A stretch of DNA of 36,204 bases from CAZLMW01 sp964560875 (GTDB taxonomy: Bacteria; Myxococcota_A; UBA9042): assembly GCA_964560875.1 (NCBI GenBank), contig CAZLMW010000083.1, positions 1 through 36,204 on the forward strand. Direction: 5' to 3'. Shown here piece by piece: positions 7,443-16,004 of this stretch. A model generated the notes under the pieces. The model saw only the letters and a list, made by a program, of their open reading frames with translations, was not told the DNA's origin and did no database searches. Position 1 is the stretch's first letter. Every line of letters starts with the position of its first letter. A program made the position numbers and the translations under genes.

Positions 7443-8783
7443 GTGTTCAAACAACGCACCACGACAAAGGCCCTGTTGGGCATCGCTTGTCTCGCCATGT
7501 TGGCGGCGCCCTCGACGGCGTCCGCGCGCAACTCGGTGATCACCGGCGGCGGTCAGAAGACCGGCACCGCAGCGATGAACCTGCCGTCGATCTCGAAAGT
7601 CCGCGGCCTCCGTAGCGGCGACTTCATCCTCAAACCAGCGGTCCAGGTCGCCGGTCACCACAGCACCAACGTCTTCAACGGCAACGAATCTGAGCCGGGT
7701 AACCCGCCCGTCGCCGGTACGTCGCTTCGTATCGCGCCTGCGCTGGGCCTCAGCAATGGCAGCAGCTCGGAAGTGCAGTTCAGCTTCGACGCCAAGGGCG
7801 ATATTCGTTTGTACCTGTCGGACAACCCGGCGCTCGAGAACCTGACCAACTTCGGTGGCACCGCTGACCTCGGCGTCACGTTCGCCGCCCGCCGCGCGAT
7901 TTCGTTCACCCTCTTCGACCACTTCACCCGCGCGCTGCAGGCCGACAACTGGGAGACGCTGAACACCCTCAACCGCGTCGCCAACGACGTCGGTGGTCGC
8001 ATCAGCTTCCACCCCGGCGAAATCCCCGAGCGTCGTCCGCTCGAAGTTTCGTTGATGGGCTCCTACGCGATCGACAAATTCGAGCAGTTCGAAGCGGGTA
8101 ACACGAGCACGGTCCGCACGCGCCTGACCAGCTCTTGGCGCTTCCTGCCCAAGACGGCCGCGATCTTCGACGCGTCGTGGGACTTCCGCAACTTCGACGA
8201 CCCGAACAAGCTGCAGCTCACAAGCAACAGCAAGCCCTGGCGCGCGTCGCTCGGCCTCGCCGGCGCAATCACCAAGCGCACGACAGCCCGGGTGACCGCT
8301 GGCTATTCCATGTCCCTGCACGAGACTGGCTCGCAGTTCAGCTCTCCGATCTGGTCGGTCGGCCTGGGCTACCGCGCTTCGGCTTCAACGCTGCTGCACA
8401 TCGGGTACACCCACGACTTCACCGACGCCTTCATGGGCAACTTCGTGGACTACCACCGAGGCTCGCTCAGCCTCAACCAGCGCTTCGGCACGATGATGGA
8501 TGTCACCGCCTACGCACACTTGACCTACGGCGTGTACGGCGCGCTGTCGGGCACCAACCTGCCTGCGGGCACGAGCATCAACCAAAGCAGTCGTACCGAC
8601 ATCAACGTCGACGCGGGTCTCAAGGCGAACTTCGAGGTCTCCCGCATGGTCGGCGCGCTGTTGTCCTACCGCCTGCGCGGCGTCTTCACCGACTTTGTCG
8701 TGAAGTCGCAGTCCGACGACATCTTGGACGTCGGCTCTTTCGTGGCCCATGAACTCATGGCCGCGCTGACCTTGCGCTACTAG
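7443..8783 (+). CDS. Outer-membrane beta-barrel protein of polysaccharide export operon
   Basis: A 446-residue outer-membrane barrel. The signal peptide ends at STASA near residue 29. The body consists of alternating amphipathic strands separated by short turns (VEVSLMGSYAIDKFEQF-type segments, WRASLGLAGAITKRTTARV, WSVGLGYRASASTLLHIGYT), and the protein ends in an aromatic beta-signal (ALTLRY). Similar barrels precede OPX genes in Myxococcota exopolysaccharide clusters, where they are proposed to be the outer-membrane pore paired with shortened OPX proteins; the gene immediately downstream here is such a short OPX. The start codon is GTG at 7443, preceded by AGGATAGGA. Barrel topology is well supported by sequence texture; the export role is inferred from position. 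Confidence 0.75.
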   Translation: MFKQRTTTKALLGIACLAMLAAPSTASARNSVITGGGQKTGTAAMNLPSISKVRGLRSGDFILKPAVQVAGHHSTNVFNGNESEPGNPPVAGTSLRIAPALGLSNGSSSEVQFSFDAKGDIRLYLSDNPALENLTNFGGTADLGVTFAARRAISFTLFDHFTRALQADNWETLNTLNRVANDVGGRISFHPGEIPERRPLEVSLMGSYAIDKFEQFEAGNTSTVRTRLTSSWRFLPKTAAIFDASWDFRNFDDPNKLQLTSNSKPWRASLGLAGAITKRTTARVTAGYSMSLHETGSQFSSPIWSVGLGYRASASTLLHIGYTHDFTDAFMGNFVDYHRGSLSLNQRFGTMMDVTAYAHLTYGVYGALSGTNLPAGTSINQSSRTDINVDAGLKANFEVSRMVGALLSYRLRGVFTDFVVKSQSDDILDVGSFVAHELMAALTLRY

Positions 8784-8833
8784 ATTCGGTCGCGCATTTG
8801 GGCGATCGCGCCATCGCCCACCGAGTGCTAACG

Positions 8834-9430
8834 ATGCGAAGGCTCGCCTTCATAGCTGCGTGTGCAGCGCTGCTCACAACTGTAACTTCTTGCAGCCAGA
8901 CGGCGTCCAATCGCTATCGCGAAGTCCGCATCGACCAACGCCAAATCCTCGAGTCCGGCGCGATCGGTCCGCGCGACGTCATCGCCGTTCGCGTGCACAT
9001 GCACAAAGACTTGAGCGGCGACTACGAGGTCTCGCCCAACGGCCAGATCGACTTTCCGCATATCGGGCTGATCACGGTCGAAGGCCTGGATTTGATCGGC
9101 GTCGGCCGCACGATCAAGCAACGGCTCGCCAACGGCTACATCCGCAACCCGCACGTCACCGTCACGATCAAGAAAACCAACAGCAAAATGATCTTCGTTT
9201 TGGGCCAAGTCGTTAAACCTGGACGGTTCCCTTACACATCCAATATGTCGATCGTAGAAGCCATCACGCTCGCTGGTGGGTTCGCCGCGCTGGCCGAGCG
9301 CAACTACACGATCGTCACGCGATCGGGCAATCGAGTTCCGGTCCCGGTGGAAAAAATCATGCAAGGGCTCGCGCGAAACTTCATGCTACAGCCCAACGAC
9401 ATTGTTTTCGTTCCCGAATCGGTTCTTTGA
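8834..9430 (+). CDS. Short OPX family polysaccharide export lipoprotein
   Basis: A 198-residue lipoprotein. After the signal (MRRLAFIAACAALLTTVTSC) comes a polysaccharide-export domain (about 30-115: GAIGPRDVIAVRVHMHKDL, YEVSPNGQIDFPHIG, NPHVTVTIKK) and then one SLBB domain (about 120-185: VLGQVVKPGRFPYTSNMSIVEAI, LAGGFAALAER). It ends at NDIVFVPESVL, with no further SLBB domain and no C-terminal amphipathic helix. Wza, by comparison, is about 380 residues and forms its own outer-membrane pore with that helix. This short form therefore needs a separate pore, and the adjacent barrel at 7443 is the natural partner. ATG 8834 is preferred over an upstream TTG because it begins directly at the signal peptide. 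Confidence 0.88.
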   Translation: MRRLAFIAACAALLTTVTSCSQTASNRYREVRIDQRQILESGAIGPRDVIAVRVHMHKDLSGDYEVSPNGQIDFPHIGLITVEGLDLIGVGRTIKQRLANGYIRNPHVTVTIKKTNSKMIFVLGQVVKPGRFPYTSNMSIVEAITLAGGFAALAERNYTIVTRSGNRVPVPVEKIMQGLARNFMLQPNDIVFVPESVL

Positions 9431-9448
9431 ACCCGGACTGAGCAAACC

Positions 9449-11671
9449 ATGCAACCCCTGCCCCCCCCCGCCGCAAACGCCGAGCAGAGCACCAAAGAGC
9501 TCATCGCCCGGACCCGTGAAGTGTTGCTGCGGCGACGCTGGTGGTTTGCGTTCTCGGCGTTGCTGACGATGGCGGCAACCGTGGTCATGACGCGCGCGCA
9601 GCCCAAGATCTACCGCGCATCGGGCTCGGTCTACATCGCCCAGTCCGCACCGCGCGTGCTCTCGGGTGTGCGCGAGGTTGTCGACCTGGGCACCGGCGGC
9701 TATTGGGGCTCCAAGCAGTACTATCAGGCACAGGTGGAGATCCTCCGGTCGCGTGAGCTGTCGCAGATGGTGGTGGATCGACTCGGTCTCGCCACTGACC
9801 CGCACTTTCACCGGCTCGACGGCCAAAACGTCAAGCTTACCGAAGACGAAAAGCGCGACCGCATGATGCGCGCGGACCACGCTGGGCTTCTCGCCGGACG
9901 GGTGCGGATCAAGCTCGGCAAGACGGCGATGATCACCCACGTCAGCGTCGAAGACACCGATCCGGAGTTTGCGCGTGACCTCGTCAACGCGCTGCTCGAA
10001 GCCTACAAGGACCGCAACATCCAGCTCCGCGGCCGCGCGACCCGGGTGGCCAACCGCGAGCTCAAGGAGATCCTGGCGGACATGCAGGGGCGCAAGACGT
10101 CGTCGGAGTCGAAGCTGTTCGAGTTCGAGACGAAGAACGATCTCAGCACCAACCGTCGACTCGCGGTCAACGAGCGGATCCTGGCCTTGGAGCGTTCGCT
10201 GCGCGAGGTGCAGCGGCTGCGCTTTTCGGCGAGCCAGCGGATGCACACGATGCGCAAGTTCCGCCGCGGCAAGTCGATGTTCTCGCTGGGGTCCAATTCG
10301 CTGATGGAAGACTCGCTGCTCGCGCGGCTGAAGGAACGCAAACTTGACTTGTCGCTCAAGCGCCAGGAGCTCGAGGCTTCCTACCTGTCCCAGCACCCCA
10401 GGCTGCTCAGTGTTGCCGGCCAGGAAGAACGACTGAACTCCATCGCTCGCAAACACCTCGACGCGCTCTATTCGGCGTCGACGATCGCCTACAAGGACGC
10501 GATGGCGCAGGAAAAAGAGATCCTTCGGCAGCTCGGCACGGCGCGGGATGAAGATCGGCGGATCCGCGCGCTCCAGGCTGAGCACAACCGCTTGGTGTCC
10601 AAGCGCGACGAGGACAAACGCTTCTACGACCTTGTCGCCAAGCGAATGACCGAGACGGATCTGTCTGGACAGGTCGACGTCAACAACGTGCGCATTCTCG
10701 ACCCGGCGATTACCCCCAAAGGGCACATCCGGCCCGACGCGCGATTGAACTACGCCGCGGGCTTCCTTCTGTCCCTCATTGTTGGGCTCGGGACGGCGCT
10801 GGGCGTGAACATGCTCGACAGCTCCATCAAGGGCCGCTACGAGGTCGAAGAGATCCTCAAGGTTCCCTACCTCGGCGCGATCCCGAAGTTCGAGGCGCCG
10901 AGCCCGGAAGAGGCCAAGACATTGCCCGCGGGGCACGCCGACTTGTATGCCCACTATCGTCCGAATTCGCGCGTCGCCGAGGCGTCGCGAACCCTGCGCA
11001 CCAACATTCTGTTCATGCGTCCCGATAAGCCGATCCGCACGCTCGTCGTGTCATCAGCCCTGCCGCGCGAAGGCAAGACAGCGACGTCAGCCACGATCGC
11101 GATCGCCCTGGGTGCTGCTAACGGCTCGTGCATCCTGGTCGATACCGACCTGCGCAAACCGCGTCTGCACAAGGTTTTTGGCCACGCCAACGACGCGGGG
11201 GTGACCTCGTACGTCCTCACCGGTCGACCGGTCGACGAATTCGTCAAGCAGACCGATGTCCCGGGTCTCGACCTGCTGACGTGCGGGCCGCTGCCCCCAA
11301 ACTCGTCGGAGATCATGCACACGGAGCGCTTCCGTGAGCTGGTTCGTGAGCTGGCCGACAAGTACGAGACCGTGGTGTTCGACTCGTCGCCGATCGAGAT
11401 CGTTTCGGACGCCCTGGTCCTCGCGACGCTGGCCGACGGTGTGATTATGGTGGCCCACGCCAACGTCTCGAAGCTCGATGTCATCGGCAGCGCGATCCAC
11501 TCCGTGCGCAGCGTCAACGCCAACCTGCTTGGCGTGGTCCTGTCGCGTACCGAGACGACCGGTTCGGGCTACGGCTACTACTACGGCAAGGGCTACCGGC
11601 GCGGCGGAAAACCGTACCGCTATCGTTACGCAGCGAACGAAGAAGACGACTCGCCCCGCAAGGCCGGCTGA
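9449..11671 (+). CDS. Polysaccharide co-polymerase fused to BY-type tyrosine autokinase (Wzc-like)
   Basis: A 740-residue inner-membrane protein that would control chain length and cycle by tyrosine phosphorylation. Membrane segments lie at about 31-49 and 432-455. Between them is a long periplasmic coiled coil typical of Wzz/PCP proteins. The cytoplasmic C-terminus is a BY-kinase: Walker A SSALPREGKT (Lys543), Walker A' ILVDTDLRKPR (Asp565, Asp567) and Walker B VVFDSSPI (Asp645). A tail with eight tyrosines lies at 708-727 (GYGYYYGKGY, then PYRYRY). The residue before EGKT is Arg rather than the usual Gly. Kinase and co-polymerase are one polypeptide, as in Wzc. It starts 18 nt after the OPX gene. 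No glycosyltransferase, flippase or polymerase follows: the next gene is dnaK. Confidence 0.92.
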   Translation: MQPLPPPAANAEQSTKELIARTREVLLRRRWWFAFSALLTMAATVVMTRAQPKIYRASGSVYIAQSAPRVLSGVREVVDLGTGGYWGSKQYYQAQVEILRSRELSQMVVDRLGLATDPHFHRLDGQNVKLTEDEKRDRMMRADHAGLLAGRVRIKLGKTAMITHVSVEDTDPEFARDLVNALLEAYKDRNIQLRGRATRVANRELKEILADMQGRKTSSESKLFEFETKNDLSTNRRLAVNERILALERSLREVQRLRFSASQRMHTMRKFRRGKSMFSLGSNSLMEDSLLARLKERKLDLSLKRQELEASYLSQHPRLLSVAGQEERLNSIARKHLDALYSASTIAYKDAMAQEKEILRQLGTARDEDRRIRALQAEHNRLVSKRDEDKRFYDLVAKRMTETDLSGQVDVNNVRILDPAITPKGHIRPDARLNYAAGFLLSLIVGLGTALGVNMLDSSIKGRYEVEEILKVPYLGAIPKFEAPSPEEAKTLPAGHADLYAHYRPNSRVAEASRTLRTNILFMRPDKPIRTLVVSSALPREGKTATSATIAIALGAANGSCILVDTDLRKPRLHKVFGHANDAGVTSYVLTGRPVDEFVKQTDVPGLDLLTCGPLPPNSSEIMHTERFRELVRELADKYETVVFDSSPIEIVSDALVLATLADGVIMVAHANVSKLDVIGSAIHSVRSVNANLLGVVLSRTETTGSGYGYYYGKGYRRGGKPYRYRYAANEEDDSPRKAG

Positions 11672-11721
11672 CCGTCTCGCTGTGGTTCGGTGGCTCATCC
11701 AGCCACCGGCCGCATCCGTTA

Positions 11722-11733
11722 CAACATGTGTTG
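11722..11733. promoter_or_regulatory. Small inverted repeat upstream of dnaK, possible operator
   Basis: CAACA-TG-TGTTG is an exact 5-bp inverted repeat, and a degenerate second copy CAACA-G-TGTTT occurs at 11793-11803. The pair lies between the kinase gene and the dnaK promoter. It is not the CIRCE element. Operator function is speculative. Confidence 0.25.
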
Positions 11734-11844
11734 AAGTGTCGGCGGTCCAGTGGCACTCTTCGGCGGCCTCATCGCGACGCGACAATCCTGTACAACAGTG
11801 TTTCGTGGTGTACGTTCGACGTTGGAATCTTCCTGTTGCGCTGT

Positions 11845-11873
11845 GTTGACTCCGCTCGTTTTCTGACCCATTT
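11845..11873 (+). promoter_or_regulatory. Sigma32-like heat-shock promoter of dnaK
   Basis: GTTGACT at 11845-11851, a 14-bp spacer, and ACCCATTT at 11866-11873. The heat-shock sigma consensus is CTTGAAA, 13-15 bp, CCCCATNT: the -10 matches at all but its first base and the -35 keeps the TTGA core. It lies 37 nt before the dnaK start, which fits heat-inducible transcription. Confidence 0.45.
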
Positions 11874-11910
11874 CGGCCTGCTGCACGGCCGCTCTCTGGC
11901 AAGGTGAATC

Positions 11911-13719
11911 ATGGACAAAGTCATCGGTATCGATCTCGGCACCACGAACTCGTGCGTCGTCGTCTACGAAGGTGACGCTCCGACGGTGATTCCCAATGTC
12001 GAGGGATCGCGGACCACCCCGTCTGTTGTCGCGTTCACACAAGACGGTCAGCGTCTTGTCGGCGGTATCGCCAAGCGGCAGGCCGTCACCAATCCGACGC
12101 GTACGGTGTTTGCGACCAAGCGCATGATGGGCCGCAAGTACGAGAGCCCGGAGATGGAGCGGATCCGCGAGACCGCGCCGTTTGATGTGGTCAAAGCCGA
12201 CAACGGCGACGCCTCGATGCAGATCGGCAACAAGGTTTACACCCCGCAGGAAGTTGCCGCGTTCATCCTCCAGTCCGTGAAGCAGAGCGGCGAGGAGTAC
12301 CTCGAGACCGAGGTGAAAGACGTCGTCGTGACGGTTCCGGCCTACTTCGACGACGCCCAGCGCCAGGCCACGCGTGACGCGGGCCGAATCGCTGGCCTGA
12401 ACGTGCTCCGAATCATCAACGAGCCCACGGCCGCGGCGCTCGCGTACGGCATCACCGCCGAGTCGCGCGGCACCATCGCGGTTTACGACCTTGGCGGCGG
12501 CACCTTCGATATCTCGATCCTCGAGGTGGCAGAGGGCGTTTTCCAGGTCCGCGCGACACACGGCGATACCTTCCTCGGCGGCGAAGACGTCGACGCGCAG
12601 TTTGTGCTCATGCTCGTGGAGAACTTCGAGCAAGACACCGGTATCGACCTGCGCGACGATGCGGTCGCGATGCAGCGTCTCAAGGACGCGTCCGAACGAG
12701 CCAAGATCGAGCTGTCCTCTGTGGACGAGACCGAGATCTCCTTGCCCTTCCTGACACAGGACGAAAGCGGCCCGAAGCACCTGCAGTACACGCTGCAGCG
12801 CGCGGAACTCGAGGCGATGATCAAGGAGCTCGTCGAACAGACGATCGAACACTGTCGGCAGGCTGTTGAAGACGCCGGGCTCACCGTGGCCGAGATCTCC
12901 GATGTCATCCTTGTCGGCGGCATGACCAAGATTCCGGCGATCCAGAAGGCCGTCGCCGAGTTCTTCAACCGTCAGCCCAACAGGACCGTCAACCCGGATG
13001 AGGCCGTCGCGGTCGGTGCAGCTTACCAGGGCGCGATCCTCGCGGGAGACGTGGGCGACGTGGTGCTCCTCGACGTGACCCCGCTCTCGCTCGGTATCGA
13101 GACGGCAGGCGGCGTGTTCACCAAGCTGATTCCGCGCAACACGACGGTTCCGGCGTCCATTACCGAGGTCTTCACGACCGCGGAAGACTACCAACCGTTG
13201 GTGAACATCCACGTCCTGCAGGGCGAGCGTCCGATGGCGTCGGACAACACGTCCCTGGCGCGTTTTGAGCTTGTCGGCATCCCACCCGCGCTCCGCGGCG
13301 TGCCGAAGATCGAGGTCAACTTCAACATCGACGCCAATGGCATCCTTTCGGTCAGCGCCAAGGACATCGGCACCGGCCGCGAGCAAACCGTCCGTGTCCG
13401 TGCGACCAGCGGCCTGAGCGAAGCCAGCATCGAGCGCATCCTCCAGGACGCCGAACAATACGAAGAGTCTGACCGTGAAATGGTTGAGCGTGCCGAGCTG
13501 ATCAAGCGGCTCAACGGCCTCATCTACACCACAGAGCGATCGCTCAACGAGCTTGCCAACTACCTGACGGAAGACGAGCTCGTGCAGATTCGCGACGACC
13601 TCGACCTCGCGCGCCGCACCGTCGAAGAAGGCAACGCCGAAGCGATTCGCGAGGCGCTCAAGCAGCTTGAGCGATCGTCGTTCCGCATCACCGAAGTCAT
13701 GTACAAGGACGCGAACTAG
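11911..13719 (+). CDS. dnaK: Hsp70 chaperone DnaK
   Basis: A 602-residue ATP-dependent chaperone. The nucleotide-binding domain (1 to about 380) shows the phosphate-1 loop GIDLGTTNSCVVV, VPAYFDDAQRQATRDAG, IINEPTAAALAYG, DLGGGTFDISILE from residue 193, and ILVGGMTKIPAIQ. The linker and substrate-binding domain follow (DVVLLDVTPLSLGIET, GIPPALRGVPKIEV, FNIDANGILSVSAKD). The protein ends soon after the helical lid (VMYKDAN). It is about 35 residues shorter than E. coli DnaK and lacks the Gly/Asp-rich tail with the terminal EEV-type motif, so it may be one of several DnaK paralogues. AAGGTG precedes the ATG. A DnaJ-like gene follows 66 nt later; grpE is not in the window. Confidence 0.96.
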   Translation: MDKVIGIDLGTTNSCVVVYEGDAPTVIPNVEGSRTTPSVVAFTQDGQRLVGGIAKRQAVTNPTRTVFATKRMMGRKYESPEMERIRETAPFDVVKADNGDASMQIGNKVYTPQEVAAFILQSVKQSGEEYLETEVKDVVVTVPAYFDDAQRQATRDAGRIAGLNVLRIINEPTAAALAYGITAESRGTIAVYDLGGGTFDISILEVAEGVFQVRATHGDTFLGGEDVDAQFVLMLVENFEQDTGIDLRDDAVAMQRLKDASERAKIELSSVDETEISLPFLTQDESGPKHLQYTLQRAELEAMIKELVEQTIEHCRQAVEDAGLTVAEISDVILVGGMTKIPAIQKAVAEFFNRQPNRTVNPDEAVAVGAAYQGAILAGDVGDVVLLDVTPLSLGIETAGGVFTKLIPRNTTVPASITEVFTTAEDYQPLVNIHVLQGERPMASDNTSLARFELVGIPPALRGVPKIEVNFNIDANGILSVSAKDIGTGREQTVRVRATSGLSEASIERILQDAEQYEESDREMVERAELIKRLNGLIYTTERSLNELANYLTEDELVQIRDDLDLARRTVEEGNAEAIREALKQLERSSFRITEVMYKDAN

Positions 13720-13785
13720 CGCCCTGTCACGCCGTTTCGGCGATTTCGTTTTCCGCCCTTTAGACGACAGCGTGTCCTGCGTAGG

Positions 13786-14955
13786 ATGCGTCCCGCCATG
13801 GCGCCATACGAACCAGACCACTATCGACTGCTCGGCGTGTCCACGCAGGCCGACGATCGTACGCTCAAGGACAGCTACCGACGGCTGTCCCGCGTCTATC
13901 ACCCCGATTTGCAACAGGGGTCGGCGGCGGCAACCACGCGTTTTCAGATGATCGCGACGGCGTACAACACGCTGATCGATCGCGGCGAGCGCGAGCGCTA
14001 CGACCGGCTGCTGCTCGTTAGTGATCCGTTGCGGTTTGTCGACGATCCGCGCGCAGATCGAGCGCTGGATATCCTCGACGGTGTGGTCGGCCGAATCCGC
14101 AGGCGCAGGCGGCGCGAGCTCCCCGTTGTCCGACGAGGCCGCGACCTTCGCGTGCGCAAGGTGATCGCTTTCCGGTTGGCCGCGCTCGGTGGCCTGACCG
14201 CCGTTGATGTGGACTACACAACCGGCTGTACGACGTGCGACGGCGCCGGCACGACTCAGGCAGAGCGCAACCCCGACTGCCACATCTGCGATGGTTCAGG
14301 ACGCCTGAAAGTAGGGATTCGCCGGCAGATGCAGAGCTGCGCGTTCTGTGAAGGACGGGGCGATGTGCTGCTGGCCCCGTGCGAGACGTGCGAGGGCGCC
14401 GGCGAGGTCCAGGTCCGCAGAAGCGTGGACGTACAGGTTCCACCAAGGTGTCGTAGCGGGTCGTTATTGCGTGTGCGTGGCGCGGGGGAGCTGTCCAGCG
14501 ATGGCGGTCCGGCCGGTGACCTCGTCGTGGACGTCTCGGTGAGCCCCGATCCGCTGTTAACCATCGATGGCGATGACGCCGTGGTCGTGCTTCCGCTGAC
14601 CTGGGTCGAAGCCGCGCTCGGAGCCACCGTCTCGGTGCCCACACTGCAAGGCCCGCAGACCTTGAAGATCCCGGCCGGCACACCATCGGGCCGCGAGTTT
14701 CGTGTATCCGGAGCCGGCCTGCCGACGACACGTGGTCGGGGCGACATGCGCTACAAGATCGAGATCGACGTGCCGCGCGATCTCGGCGATGAGCAGAAGA
14801 AAGCGATCTCCGACCTGCAGACCTGGCTCGGCGCTGACCGATTCGCGCAACGTAAGCGGTTTGAGGAGGCCCTCGCCCGCAACGGAGCCGACACCCTGCC
14901 CCGGGATTGGTCGGCCCGCGAAACGACCTCCGAGCCCCGTGACAGCGATCTCTGA
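13786..14955 (+). CDS. DnaJ-like co-chaperone with J domain and zinc-finger domain
   Basis: A 389-residue co-chaperone that would stimulate the neighbouring DnaK. An N-terminal J domain (about 10-72) carries HPD at 39-41 (VYHPDLQQG). Four CxxCxGxG zinc motifs lie between residues 148 and 206 (CTTCDGAG, CHICDGSG, CAFCEGRG, CETCEGAG). A C-terminal substrate-binding region includes RCRSGSLLRVRGAGE, DLVVDVSVSPDPL and KIPAGTPSGREFRVSGAG. The Gly/Phe-rich region that normally follows the J domain is absent; an Arg-rich linker (RIRRRRRREL) takes its place. This is therefore not a typical DnaJ, although the zinc domain is complete, and the symbol is left blank. A second ATG at 13798 could also be the start. 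The stop lies inside a 22-bp tandem duplication. Confidence 0.88.
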   Translation: MRPAMAPYEPDHYRLLGVSTQADDRTLKDSYRRLSRVYHPDLQQGSAAATTRFQMIATAYNTLIDRGERERYDRLLLVSDPLRFVDDPRADRALDILDGVVGRIRRRRRRELPVVRRGRDLRVRKVIAFRLAALGGLTAVDVDYTTGCTTCDGAGTTQAERNPDCHICDGSGRLKVGIRRQMQSCAFCEGRGDVLLAPCETCEGAGEVQVRRSVDVQVPPRCRSGSLLRVRGAGELSSDGGPAGDLVVDVSVSPDPLLTIDGDDAVVVLPLTWVEAALGATVSVPTLQGPQTLKIPAGTPSGREFRVSGAGLPTTRGRGDMRYKIEIDVPRDLGDEQKKAISDLQTWLGADRFAQRKRFEEALARNGADTLPRDWSARETTSEPRDSDL

Positions 14956-14975
14956 GCCCCGTGACAACGATCTCT
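14932..14975 (+). repeat. 22-bp tandem duplication at the dnaJ-like/thiL junction
   Basis: Two adjacent 22-bp units, 14932-14953 and 14954-14975, differ at a single base (G at 14945, A at 14967). The first unit supplies the end of the DnaJ-like gene; the second contains the GTG start of thiL (14961). Confidence 0.9.
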
Positions 14976-15953
14976 GAACTGGGCGAAGACGGCCTGCTCC
15001 ATGAATTGAGCGCGGTTTTTCGGGCTCCTCACGAGCAACTGACCTGCGGCATCGGCGATGACGCCGCGGTGTTGGCGTGGCGCGGTGACCTCGTCGCAAC
15101 CGTCGATAGTATCGAGGCAGGGACGGACTGGCTCGTCGACAAGACGCCCAGAGACGCGATCGGGTGGCGAGCGGCCGCCGTCAATCTGTCCGATCTCGCC
15201 GCGATGGGGGCGCGACCGGTCGCGTTGCTGTGTGCGCTCGATTTGCCCGGTGCGCTACCGATCGACGACGTGCTCAAGAGCGCACGGGGACTGGCGGAAC
15301 TCGCCTCTCGCCACGGGGCCTCGATCGCTGGCGGAGACATCAGCATCGGCGGCTCCGAGCGATGGAGTGTGACCGCAATGGGCGATGTTCACGGGCGCGC
15401 CATGACCCGCGACCGCGCCCGTCCCGGCGATGCTGTTTGGCTCATCGGTGAGGTAGGCATGGCCGCGGTCGGACTCGCCGCCTGTCGAATGGACACCGAG
15501 CCGCTGCCGAGATCGATTCAACGCTGTGTTGACCGCCACCTTCGTCCTCGTCCCCTTGTGGATGCCGGGCGGGCGCTGCAGCAACATGGCTCCCGACTCG
15601 CGGCGATCGATGTATCCGACGGCCTCGCGCGCGACGCCGGCCATCTCGCTCGCAGCAGCGGTGTACACCTCGAACTGGCGATGGATCGGCCCAACTGGCT
15701 CGATGATGAGGCACAGCGGTGGTGCGAAAGCGCGGACGTTGATTGGCGGGCCGCTTGTGCATCGGGGGGCGACGACTACGCGCTCGTCGTGACCGCACCG
15801 CGCCACGAGGACATCGCGGCCATCCTGAGCGACGTAGAGGTGTCGGTCCGGCGAATAGGACACGCGCGGGCAACCGGCGCTGGCGAGCGGCTGGCGATCG
15901 TTGTCAACGGGCGTTCATGCGCGCTTTCAGGCGGCGGATTCGTGCACGGCTGA
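14961..15953 (+). CDS. thiL: Thiamine-monophosphate kinase ThiL
   Basis: A 330-residue kinase that phosphorylates thiamine monophosphate to thiamine diphosphate, the last step of cofactor synthesis. Family motifs are present in order: LGEDGLLHEL near the start, the metal/ATP loop CGIGDDAAVLA (about 29-39), WRAAAVNLSDLAAMGARPVA (about 68-87), SIAGGDISIG, then DVSDGLARDAGHLA and ASGGDDYALVV in the C-terminal half. The length matches the family. The start is the GTG at 14961, 5 nt after the preceding stop and within the tandem duplication. It is cytoplasmic. Its place between chaperone genes and envelope genes gives no functional clue. Confidence 0.95.
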   Translation: MTTISELGEDGLLHELSAVFRAPHEQLTCGIGDDAAVLAWRGDLVATVDSIEAGTDWLVDKTPRDAIGWRAAAVNLSDLAAMGARPVALLCALDLPGALPIDDVLKSARGLAELASRHGASIAGGDISIGGSERWSVTAMGDVHGRAMTRDRARPGDAVWLIGEVGMAAVGLAACRMDTEPLPRSIQRCVDRHLRPRPLVDAGRALQQHGSRLAAIDVSDGLARDAGHLARSSGVHLELAMDRPNWLDDEAQRWCESADVDWRAACASGGDDYALVVTAPRHEDIAAILSDVEVSVRRIGHARATGAGERLAIVVNGRSCALSGGGFVHG

Positions 15954-16004
15954 CCGGCCCCGGGCCACCTTGTTCGGCCCACGACTGCACGGTATGTTCC
16001 GGCC

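Noticed and set aside
11719..14283. 854-codon minus-strand open frame across dnaK and the DnaJ-like gene
   Set aside because: It lies antisense to two well-recognised chaperone genes and its translation has no family features.
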